17,898 nt of DNA, taken from contig JAJQHF010000027.1 of the NCBI GenBank assembly GCA_021199975.1, positions 1-17,898 on the forward strand. Reading direction: 5' to 3'. The position numbers and the translations under genes are program-made. This document shows, piece by piece, positions 6,806 through 13,143 of this stretch; within the stretch, counting starts at the first letter, position 1; each line of letters begins with the position of its first letter. This DNA comes from Candidatus Gastranaerophilales bacterium. Its GTDB lineage: Bacteria; Cyanobacteriota; Vampirovibrionia; Gastranaerophilales; Gastranaerophilaceae. Below the pieces are notes generated by a model. It did no database searches and was not told where the DNA came from. It worked only from the letters and a program-made list of their open reading frames with translations.

Positions 6806-7231
6806 ATGGCAAAGAAAGTTGTAGGAAAAATAAAACTACAAATTCAAGCAGGAAAAGCAAATCCGTCACCGCCGGTCGGTCCTGCTTTAGGTCAGCACGG
6901 TGTAAACATAATGGAATTCTGCAAGCAGTTTAATGCAAGAACGGAAGCTCAGGCAGGGTACATTATTCCGGTAGTTATTGATGTATATGAAGACAGATCC
7001 TTCTCCTTCATAACAAAATCTCCGCCGGCTGCTGTATTAATTAAAAAGGCAATCAATTTGGCAAAAGGCAGTGCAGCACCAAATAAAACAAAAGTTGGGC
7101 AAATAACACACGCACAGCTTGAAGAAATTGCAAAAACTAAAATGGAAGACCTTAATGCAACAACATTAGAAGCTGCTGTTGAAATGATTAAAGGTTCTTG
7201 CAGAGCAATGGGTGTTACCGTTGTCGACTAA
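6806..7231 (+). CDS. rplK: 50S ribosomal protein L11
   Basis: L11 forms the base of the GTPase-associated centre on 23S rRNA and is needed for RelA-type sensing of uncharged tRNA. The 141 residues have the family's normal length. They show 'IKLQIQAGKANPSPPVGPAL' and 'GQHGVNIMEFCKQFNART' at the N-terminus, 'SFSFITKSPPAAVLIKKA' in the middle and 'GSCRAMGVTV' at the end. The ribosome binding site AAAGGAG precedes the ATG. Cotranscription with rplA (62 bp downstream) is likely. Confidence 0.98.
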   Translation: MAKKVVGKIKLQIQAGKANPSPPVGPALGQHGVNIMEFCKQFNARTEAQAGYIIPVVIDVYEDRSFSFITKSPPAAVLIKKAINLAKGSAAPNKTKVGQITHAQLEEIAKTKMEDLNATTLEAAVEMIKGSCRAMGVTVVD

Positions 7232-7251
7232 GTAAGATTGGTTACTAAAAT

Positions 7252-7279
7252 GTGGAAGCTGAAATTGCGTTATGACCAC
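7252..7279 (+). promoter_or_regulatory. Second L1-type leader hairpin, upstream of rplA
   Basis: GTGG (7252-7255) pairs with CCAC (7276-7279) around an AA/GTTATGA internal loop and a short GC/GC stem. AAAGGAG follows at once. It shares the outer stem, the AA side of the loop and the A-rich opposite strand with 6759-6789, which argues for the same ligand, presumably L1 itself. Confidence 0.5.
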
Positions 7280-7293
7280 AAAAGGAGAAAGAA

Positions 7294-8019
7294 ATGTCAA
7301 AATTAACAAAAAAACAAAAGAAAATAGCAGAAATGATGGAAAATTTTTCCCAGCCATGTAATGCTATGCAAGCTATAGAAAAATTACAAGAAGTGGCAAA
7401 AGAAACATGCAAATTCAATGAAACAGTTGAATGCCATATGGCATTAGGAATTGATGTAAAACACGCAGACCAGCAGGTTCGTTCAACTACGGTTCTTCCT
7501 GCGGGACTCGGAAAAACCGTAAGAGTTTGCGTTATAGCTAAAGGTGTAAAAGCCACAGAAGCAAAAGAAGCCGGTGCAGATGAAGCAGGCGCTGAAGAAA
7601 TTATTGATAAAATTTCAGGCGGTTGGTTTGAATTTGACACCTTAATTGCTACTCCTGATTGTATGGGAATGCTCGGTAAATTAGGTCGTGTTTTAGGTCC
7701 TAAAGGTTTAATGCCTAACCCTAAAACAGGAACTGTTACTTTAGATGTTGCTAAAGCGGTAAAAGATGCTAAAGCCGGTAAAGTTGAGTTCAGAGCTGAT
7801 AAACAAGGTATGATTCACGTACCTATCGGTAAAATTCAATTTTCTTCAGCAGATATAATGAAGAATTACATTACTTTGGCAGATGCGGTTTTAAGAGCGA
7901 AACCTTCTACATCTAAAGGTGTTTACTTAAAATCTGTATACTTAACTACAACAATGGGACCAAGCATAAAGTTGGATTCAAAAAATGTTGCAGCAGAAGT
8001 TAAAGAAAATATTCAATAA
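7294..8019 (+). CDS. rplA: 50S ribosomal protein L1
   Basis: L1 forms the mobile stalk at the ribosomal E site and is the translational repressor of its own operon. The 241 residues fit the family. Diagnostic stretches are 'ETVECHMALGIDVKHADQQV', 'TVLPAGLGKTVRV', 'MGMLGKLGRVLGPKGLMPNP' and 'KTGTVTLDVAKAV', with 'TTTMGPSIKLD' at the C-terminus. It ends 17 bp before a strong terminator, and the usual next genes rplJ and rplL do not follow. Confidence 0.98.
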   Translation: MSKLTKKQKKIAEMMENFSQPCNAMQAIEKLQEVAKETCKFNETVECHMALGIDVKHADQQVRSTTVLPAGLGKTVRVCVIAKGVKATEAKEAGADEAGAEEIIDKISGGWFEFDTLIATPDCMGMLGKLGRVLGPKGLMPNPKTGTVTLDVAKAVKDAKAGKVEFRADKQGMIHVPIGKIQFSSADIMKNYITLADAVLRAKPSTSKGVYLKSVYLTTTMGPSIKLDSKNVAAEVKENIQ

Positions 8020-8036
8020 TAGAATTTAATTATTTT

Positions 8037-8067
8037 GAGTACACCGTATAAAACGGTGTACTCATTT
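8037..8067 (+). terminator. Intrinsic terminator after rplA
   Basis: A perfect 11-bp stem, GAGTACACCGT (8037-8047) with ACGGTGTACTC (8053-8063), has a 5-nt loop and is followed by ATTTTTG. It should end the rpmG-to-rplA transcript. Confidence 0.85.
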
Positions 8068-8111
8068 TTGTAAATTCGGGGAAAAGCGGAGTTATAAGGG
8101 TTTAAAATTAA

Positions 8112-8777
8112 ATGACATCTAAAAAAAGAAAAATAAAAGAAATAATTCAACTGTGGTTTCTTACAAAACTTTTAAAATTTTATTTTTTGACAGAGCAATA
8201 TTTTTTAAGCATAAAAAATATTAATTACCCGAAAGAACAATTTATTTTTTCTATGTGGCATTGTCATCAATGTTTAGTATATGGAGTTGAAGATAAGTCA
8301 AAATTTTATGCACTGATAAGTGCCTCTAATGACGGAGAAATTATAGCAAAAGCGGCAGAAAGCCTTAATATTATGTCTGTAAGAGGTTCAACAAAAAGGC
8401 GGGGGGTCGCTGCTTCTTTAGAATTAATTGAAAAGCTTAAGGAAGGTAATTCCGCCGCAATTATGGTAGATGGGCCAAGAGGTCCGGCTGGTAAAGTTAA
8501 AGAAGGAATTATTAATATATCTAAAATATCTGAAGTTCCGATTGTTCCTGTTGCGTGGTATTCCAAAAATAAAACTTTTTTTTCTTTTAATACATGGGAT
8601 AAATTTAAAGCTCCCGTCGGTTTTTGCAAAACGGTAGCGCTGTATGGGGAACCTATTCATATTCCTTCCGACTTGCCTAAAGAAAGTTTTCCGTTGTATT
8701 GTGAAAAGATTGAAGCTGAAATGAACAGACTACAGGATGAATTAGAAAAAAATTACGAAAAATATTTGGCACAATAA
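8112..8777 (+). CDS. DUF374 family lysophospholipid acyltransferase-like protein
   Basis: The protein (221 residues) belongs to the DUF374 branch of the LPLAT acyltransferases. It has 'MWHCHQ' (48-53) in the place of the catalytic His motif, 'VRGSTKRRGVAASLELI' (90-106), 'MVDGPRGPAGKVKEGI' (118-133), and 'PIVPVAWY' after it, all typical of the group. Members are thought to transfer acyl chains to glycerolipid or lipid A-like acceptors at the inner membrane; the exact substrate is unknown. N-terminal residues 8-35 are hydrophobic and may anchor it. AAGGG lies about 11 bases before the ATG. It follows the rplA terminator and converges on rpaB. Confidence 0.85.
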   Translation: MTSKKRKIKEIIQLWFLTKLLKFYFLTEQYFLSIKNINYPKEQFIFSMWHCHQCLVYGVEDKSKFYALISASNDGEIIAKAAESLNIMSVRGSTKRRGVAASLELIEKLKEGNSAAIMVDGPRGPAGKVKEGIINISKISEVPIVPVAWYSKNKTFFSFNTWDKFKAPVGFCKTVALYGEPIHIPSDLPKESFPLYCEKIEAEMNRLQDELEKNYEKYLAQ

Positions 8778-8816
8778 ACCCCAATAAAGTTTAACTGTAC
8801 AGTAATTTAATATTGT

Positions 8817-8859
8817 ATAACAAAAAGAACTTTTAAATTTAAAAAGTTCTTTTTGTTAT
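8817..8859. terminator. Bidirectional intrinsic terminator between the DUF374 gene and rpaB
   Basis: A perfect 18-bp inverted repeat (8817-8834 with 8842-8859) has a 7-nt loop. The outer ATAACAAAAAG / CTTTTTGTTAT sequence gives T-rich tracts in either direction. Its place between two converging genes fits a shared terminator. Confidence 0.8.
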
Positions 8860-8874
8860 AGTTAATTTTAAAAA

Positions 8875-9624
8875 TTAAGAAATTCTTTGAAACATGTAAC
8901 CAATACCACGAGCGGTAAGAATTAATTCAGGATTGGCAGGATCTGTTTCTAATTTTGAACGTAATCTTGAAATATGAACATCAACAACACGTGTATCAAT
9001 TCTGTGATCAGGCGGATAAGACCATACATGCTGCAATATTTCGTTTCTGGAATAAGCCTGTCCGGAATTATTGACAAGCAGTTCAAGCAAACTAAATTCC
9101 ATGCCGGTTAATCTAATACGTTCATTTTTTCTGAATACTTGTCTTCTTGCGGTATCAATTCTAATATTACCTGTTGTAATAACGTTTTTTGCAATTTTAC
9201 TGGAGGGAGCAGAAACCTCCTTAGTATTAGTTCTTCTAAGTACAGCTTTAACTCTTGCTTCAAGTTCTTTAGGACTAAACGGTTTAATAACATAATCATC
9301 AGCACCCAGTTCAAGTCCTGTAATCCTTTCTGAAACATCACCCAATGCAGTAAGAATAATAATCGGAACATCAGAAGTTCTTCTTATTTCTCTTGTTACT
9401 CCATAACCGTCAATTTTAGGCATCATAACATCTAAAACGATAAGGTCAGGATTATGTTTATTAAATGCGGCAATTGCTTCTTCTCCGTCTGTAGCCGTAA
9501 TAATATCATAGCCAATCATACTTAAACGAGCTTCTAAGATTCTTCTTATACTTGCTTCATCATCTGCAACAAGAATTTTTTGATGCGAATCTTGTTCGGC
9601 TTGTAATTCACTATTTTCAGTCAT
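8875..9624 (-). CDS. rpaB: OmpR-family response regulator, RpaB (Ycf27) orthologue
   Basis: RpaB is an essential cyanobacterial regulator which, with kinase Hik33/NblS, controls high-light and photosystem genes through the HLR1 element. The 249 residues match it over both domains. The receiver has 'VADDEASIRRILEARLSMIG' (19-38), phospho-acceptor Asp65 in 'VLDVMMPK', Thr92 and Lys114 in 'ADDYVIKPFSPKELEAR'. The winged helix has 'RIRLTGMEFSLLELLV' (169-184), 'VVDVHISRLRSKLE' and 'PELILTARGIGY'. RpaB orthology over a generic PhoB-like call rests on remembered sequence. AGGGG lies about 9 bases upstream of the ATG. No partner kinase is nearby, as is common for RpaB. Confidence 0.88.
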   Translation of the reverse strand: MTENSELQAEQDSHQKILVADDEASIRRILEARLSMIGYDIITATDGEEAIAAFNKHNPDLIVLDVMMPKIDGYGVTREIRRTSDVPIIILTALGDVSERITGLELGADDYVIKPFSPKELEARVKAVLRRTNTKEVSAPSSKIAKNVITTGNIRIDTARRQVFRKNERIRLTGMEFSLLELLVNNSGQAYSRNEILQHVWSYPPDHRIDTRVVDVHISRLRSKLETDPANPELILTARGIGYMFQRIS

Positions 9625-9666
9625 CTCGTAGACCCCTTAACAATACAAAATATTTCCTTTGTCTAT

Positions 9667-9694
9667 ATTATATTACAAAATATAAAAAAATCAA
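9667..9694 (-). promoter_or_regulatory. Candidate sigma-70 promoter for rpaB
   Basis: On the minus strand TTGATT (9689-9694) and a consensus TATAAT (9667-9672) are separated by 16 bp, about 45 bp upstream of the rpaB ATG. The 242-bp divergent spacer is extremely AT-rich. Another TATAAT on the plus strand (9816-9821) may serve the gene at 9867, but it lacks a good -35. Confidence 0.45.
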
Positions 9695-9866
9695 AATATT
9701 TCTTAAAAAATCATAAAATATTTTAATATACTTTTGTTAAATTTATTTTATGTTATTTAATTTTTCATAATTTTATTTTTTTAATATTAAAAGGCAAAAA
9801 ATAATTTGTTCGTGTTATAATTCATTGTGAATGTAAACATTAATAAGTATGAAAAAAGGGATATAA

Positions 9867-10919
9867 ATGCAAATAGGAATACCACGGGCACTGTCATATT
9901 ATAATTTCTTTCCTTTTTGGTATGGTTTTTTTTCAGATCTCGGAATAGAGATAGTTTTATCAGACAAAACAACTAAGCAGACAATGTCTGCAGGCTCTTC
10001 GCTTGTTGTACCTGAAACATGTCTGCCTATTAAAGTATATGTAGGTCATATATTAAATCTGTTGGATAAAGGAATAGATAAGATTTTTGTGCCATCGTTA
10101 CAATCAATAGCGCCAAAAATATATAATTGTTCAAAAATAAGAGGATTGCCTGATTTAATCAGAAATGTAATAAAACGTGACTTTACAATGATTGAAGCAA
10201 CTCTCGACAAATCGGAAAAAAATCAGGGACTTTATTCTTTCCTTGCCGAAGCTGTAAAACCATTCGGAATTACTGACATGGACAGAATTAAACAAGCTTC
10301 TAAAAATGCCTGGAAGGTTTATAATAATTTTCACGTTATGACAAGAAGCGGTATTCAATATAAAAAAGCTTTAAAATACGCATTGGAAAATAAAGTTGTA
10401 ATATCTGAAAATCAAAAAACATATCCTATAAATATTGCATTAATTGCTCACGCATATAACCTTTATGATGAAAGAATATGTATGAAAATATTTGATAAGT
10501 TAGAAAATCTAGAAGTAAAGGTTTATACGGCCGATCAATTGACGCAGGAGCAAATGGAGGAAGGACTTAATTCAATGAAGTCCAAGCTTTATTGGGCTAA
10601 TGAATACGAATTAACCGGTGCAGCCGCTCATTACATAAAAGACAGAAAAATAGACGGACTAATTACAATTAATGCTTTTGGATGCGGACCAGATTCTTTA
10701 ATGCTTGAAAGAATATCAAGGTATGCAAGGAAAACAAATAAACCTGTATTGCACTTATCAATAGATGAACAAACAGGTGAAGCCGGTTTTGTTACACGTA
10801 TTGAAGCATTTGTTGACATGCTGTACAGAAAAAAACGTTCGGGTATTATTAACAAAATAAAAATACCGACAAAGAAAGAAAGATATACAAATATTGAGTG
10901 TAAAGATTTAATTCAATAG
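9867..10919 (+). CDS. COG3580/DUF2229-type protein related to 2-hydroxyacyl-CoA dehydratase components
   Basis: The 350 residues resemble the DUF2229/COG3580 proteins usually annotated as acyl-CoA dehydratase activase-related. Recognisable parts are the start 'MQIGIPRALSYYNFFPFWYG', 'VPETCLPIKVYVGHI' (48-62), 'VPSLQSIAPKIYNC' (75-88), 'AFGCGPDSLMLERI' (270-283), and 'IDEQTGEAGFVTRIEAFVDM' (299-318). Conserved cysteines 52, 88 and 273 could bind an iron-sulfur cluster, as in the related dehydratase and double-cubane proteins. The substrate is unknown. In other genomes such proteins are often fused or adjacent to a BadF/HgdC-type ATPase activase; none is visible here. AAAGGGAT precedes the ATG. 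It ends at a strong terminator. Confidence 0.75.
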   Translation: MQIGIPRALSYYNFFPFWYGFFSDLGIEIVLSDKTTKQTMSAGSSLVVPETCLPIKVYVGHILNLLDKGIDKIFVPSLQSIAPKIYNCSKIRGLPDLIRNVIKRDFTMIEATLDKSEKNQGLYSFLAEAVKPFGITDMDRIKQASKNAWKVYNNFHVMTRSGIQYKKALKYALENKVVISENQKTYPINIALIAHAYNLYDERICMKIFDKLENLEVKVYTADQLTQEQMEEGLNSMKSKLYWANEYELTGAAAHYIKDRKIDGLITINAFGCGPDSLMLERISRYARKTNKPVLHLSIDEQTGEAGFVTRIEAFVDMLYRKKRSGIINKIKIPTKKERYTNIECKDLIQ

Positions 10920-10931
10920 TATGAATATTAA

Positions 10932-10964
10932 AAAAATGGCTTTGCAATTTGTAAAGCCATTTTT
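10932..10964. terminator. Bidirectional intrinsic terminator
   Basis: A perfect 12-bp stem pairs 10932-10943 (AAAAATGGCTTT) with 10953-10964 (AAAGCCATTTTT). It can extend inward by three more pairs including one G-U. It lies between the converging genes that end at 10919 and 10985, with T-runs on the 3' side in each direction. Confidence 0.85.
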
Positions 10965-10984
10965 CTTTTGTGTCTGATTTTTTA

Positions 10985-11905
10985 TTACTTCTTTTCTTGT
11001 GTTTTAGTTTCTTCTTTATCTTCTTTTTTCTTATCGAAAAATTTACTGCTCAATTTATTTGCAATAGGAGTAAATAAAACAGGTCCTAAATATCTGTATA
11101 TAAGACCAAATATTACAAGTACTTTTAACTTATTAATACCCGAGAATGTTTTATCTGCTTCTTTTCTTGCCGCCGCTGAATTATATACATCATCAACAAG
11201 TCCCTTAACTGTTTCTTTTGCTTTTGCTGCATTTCCTTTATTATTGGTAACAGCGTCTTTTACGGAAGTTTGAACTTCTTGTAATTTTTCAGGTTTAATT
11301 TGGAAAGTTTTAAGTTTATCCCCTTCGCCTACAATACCTTTAAGATGTCCTGATATCATAGAAGAAACATCATCAAGTCCTTTTGATAAATCTTCTCCTT
11401 TTTTGCTGACTACTTCTTCCACTTTTTGAAGTAATTCATTTTTCGGTGAAGTTTTAGCGGCTTCTTGAGCTTTTTTGCCAAGCTCTGTATAAAAATCTTT
11501 ATGTTTTGCAAAATATTTTTCGGAACCTTTTGCCACTACATCAGTAATTTTATCTTCCGCAAGGTACGCACCTGCTGTAGATAAACCGAGTGTAAGTGCA
11601 TCATTTATAACCATTTGCGGTTTTTGCTCTTTTTCTATTTTTTTATTTGTGAGCGTATTTATCATATAAAATCCCGATAAAATACAACTTTCAATAACAA
11701 GAAGGTGAGTAAATGTTTTATCAGACTTACTGAAATTACTTATAAATTTTTGAAAAGGTTTATTTTGTGCAACTTTTTCATAAAAATTTGATAAGCCGTC
11801 AACAACAGGTTCAGGTACGGCACCTTTAAATGATGTATTATTGTTTCTTTTATTTTGCATTTGATTATTATAATAACCGGATTGATTTACACTATTTATT
11901 CTCAT
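10985..11905 (-). CDS. MRIN...FKG-type membrane-associated protein of unknown function (second of a paralogous pair)
   Basis: This 306-residue protein is not recognised as a named family. It opens with 'MRINSVNQSGYY', runs through an Asn/Gln-rich stretch to 'TSFKGAVPEP' (24-33), and has hydrophobic segments at about 67-85, about 98-117 and about 260-285. A long charged helical middle separates them, and the tail is Lys/Glu-rich. It shares with the upstream protein (11892-12854) the 'MRINS' start, SF(K/N)G-(A/G)VP, hydrophobic segments in the same order, and a C-terminal 'PV(L)F(T/M)PI..K' motif. The start is firm: GGAG lies 9 bases before an ATG nested in the end of the upstream gene (14-bp overlap), suggesting coupled translation. 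There is no Sec signal peptide. Confidence 0.7.
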   Translation of the reverse strand: MRINSVNQSGYYNNQMQNKRNNNTSFKGAVPEPVVDGLSNFYEKVAQNKPFQKFISNFSKSDKTFTHLLVIESCILSGFYMINTLTNKKIEKEQKPQMVINDALTLGLSTAGAYLAEDKITDVVAKGSEKYFAKHKDFYTELGKKAQEAAKTSPKNELLQKVEEVVSKKGEDLSKGLDDVSSMISGHLKGIVGEGDKLKTFQIKPEKLQEVQTSVKDAVTNNKGNAAKAKETVKGLVDDVYNSAAARKEADKTFSGINKLKVLVIFGLIYRYLGPVLFTPIANKLSSKFFDKKKEDKEETKTQEKK

Positions 11906-12854
11906 AACCTGCTACTCCCGAGAAGGAATTAAATAATTCTTTCTCATTACTTGTCTGAAATACATTGTAGTTTAAAACATCATAGGGTACTTTTTCTTTA
12001 TTTTGCGATTTATTGCCGGCTTTTTTAATTCCGAACAGCCCTATAATTACAGGTACCAGAGCAATGGTAATTTTTGCTCTTATAGGCATAAATACAGGTT
12101 GGAACAGTTTATCTATAACATTTTTCCCTGTTTTTGCATAATTATTCATAACTCTTTGTTCTGTAATTGCAGATTTAACAGTATCTGAAACTTCAGGAGC
12201 AACATCATCGATTGTTTTTTTAAATAATTTTTCAGCGCCCTTTCCTGCTTTTTGGAAAACATTCAGATTAATTTTACCCCCGTCCGTTAAATTTTTTATT
12301 TGTTCAGCCAGTTCAATATGCTCGCCTTTTTCTATAAGTTTACCGCCTAAATCATTAAGAGCTGTAACACCTTTTTGAACAACTTCTTTTGACTTTTCTT
12401 TCATTTCGGGAGGCATTTCAAAAGCTCCTTTTTTGTTTGCCGCTTTTGATGCCGCAGCAACCGGAGTTCCAACTAATGCGGTTAAGCCTAATCCCATAAG
12501 TCCGGAAGAAATTGATTTTGCCGCCTGATATGTGCATTTATCTTTTTCTTCGTCTGTTTTTGCTGTTGCCATAATTGAAACGGGTCTTAGCCCGCAAGTT
12601 ATTAATATAGCAAATAAAGCTTCAGCTACCAGAGGATTATCAGAAGTAAAGCTTGCGGCACGGTGGAGAAGAGGAACACCTCCATTAAAACTCACACGAC
12701 CATCAGAATTACTCTTGATGGTCGTGTTTATTTGGTCATTATTATTTTGATACATATTATGTCGTTTTACGCTCTTGTTTCCTCCGCATTCGGAACGCTC
12801 TGCCGCCCTGCCCTTCAGATATCCTTTATCCGCTGTAATAGAATTAATTCTCAT
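11892..12854 (-). CDS. MRIN...FNG-type membrane-associated protein of unknown function (first of a paralogous pair)
   Basis: This 320-residue protein is not recognised. It starts 'MRINSITADKGYLKG', contains an unusual 'RAAERSECGGNKSVKR' segment (16-31) encoded by GC-rich DNA, then an Asn-rich linker to 'VSFNGGVP' (54-61). Hydrophobic stretches lie at about 73-98, about 112-138 and about 254-280, the last with 'PVFMPIRAKI'. Order and spacing parallel the downstream paralogue, whose N-terminus to the F(K/N)G motif is 30 residues shorter. GGAAAG lies about 5 bases before the ATG. A candidate -10 and a palindrome upstream (12926-12959) suggest control of both genes as one transcript. Function and membrane topology are open. 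Confidence 0.7.
   Translation of the reverse strand: MRINSITADKGYLKGRAAERSECGGNKSVKRHNMYQNNNDQINTTIKSNSDGRVSFNGGVPLLHRAASFTSDNPLVAEALFAILITCGLRPVSIMATAKTDEEKDKCTYQAAKSISSGLMGLGLTALVGTPVAAASKAANKKGAFEMPPEMKEKSKEVVQKGVTALNDLGGKLIEKGEHIELAEQIKNLTDGGKINLNVFQKAGKGAEKLFKKTIDDVAPEVSDTVKSAITEQRVMNNYAKTGKNVIDKLFQPVFMPIRAKITIALVPVIIGLFGIKKAGNKSQNKEKVPYDVLNYNVFQTSNEKELFNSFSGVAGYENK
12694..12727. repeat. 12-bp perfect inverted repeat inside the N-terminal coding region
   Basis: ACACGACCATCA (12694-12705) and TGATGGTCGTGT (12716-12727) enclose a 10-nt loop. They encode the linker just before the SFNG motif of the first MRIN gene. A perfect 12-bp stem half made of G/C pairs is unusual within this AT-rich coding sequence, and would form a stable hairpin near the 5' end of the mRNA. 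Confidence 0.7.
12770..12818 (-). repeat. GC-rich in-frame segment in the first MRIN gene, possibly a repeat-derived insert
   Basis: About 63% G+C by hand count over 49 bases in a strongly AT-rich gene. On the coding strand it reads through GGGCAGGGCGGCAG and CCGAATGCGG and encodes most of residues 14-30 (core AAERSECGGNK). The paralogue has no counterpart. Short words (AGCGTA, AACGAC, ATGCGGA, GGGCG) recur in the element at 6637-6720, which hints at a common family but is not proof. Confidence 0.4.
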
Positions 12855-12925
12855 AATTTCTTTCCATACACTCGTACATCTGTTCTAAATCATCAAAAAA
12901 ATAAATTTGCTATTTAGAAGTCTTA

Positions 12926-12959
12926 ATTATAACAAAAACATTACATGAATTTTTCATGT
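12926..12959 (-). promoter_or_regulatory. Candidate promoter with operator-like palindrome for the MRIN gene pair
   Basis: On the minus strand a consensus TATAAT lies at 12926-12931, about 72 bp upstream of the first MRIN gene. There is no good -35. At its place sits the palindrome ACATGAA-N3-TTCATGT (12943-12959). The rest of the 289-bp spacer up to the rel gene is AT-rich without an open gene. Confidence 0.4.
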
Positions 12960-13030
12960 TTTATATTATTTATCAGGCTAAACTTTTGTAATTTAAGGGT
13001 TTTACCTAAAAAAATTCAATTTAAAAAAAC

Positions 13031-13120
13031 TTTACATAAATATTACATCCTCTTATTTTCTGTTTGCTGGCCTTCAATTTATTATAAACTCTATGAAAAT
13101 AAGTAAAATAAATGTATAAT
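13031..13120 (+). promoter_or_regulatory. Upstream region of the rel gene: direct repeat and candidate -10
   Basis: TTTACAT (13031-13037) and ATTACAT (13042-13048) form a direct repeat with 11-bp period. A consensus TATAAT lies at 13115-13120, 23 bases before the ATG, with no convincing -35. The repeat recalls the RpaB HLR1 site, but HLR1 has a 10-bp period. Confidence 0.3.
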
Positions 13121-13143
13121 TATCTCAAGATACAGGAATTATT

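Noticed and set aside
8306..8629. Antisense open frames over real genes (for example 8306-8629, 7245-7640 and 6064-6354 on the minus strand)
   Set aside because: They lie within well-supported genes in other frames, have no recognisable domains and no independent ribosome binding sites.
13031..13048. HLR1 (RpaB-binding) site upstream of rel
   Set aside because: The TTTACAT/ATTACAT repeat has an 11-bp period, whereas HLR1 needs 10 bp, and such words are frequent in AT-rich DNA. Kept only as a low-confidence regulatory note.
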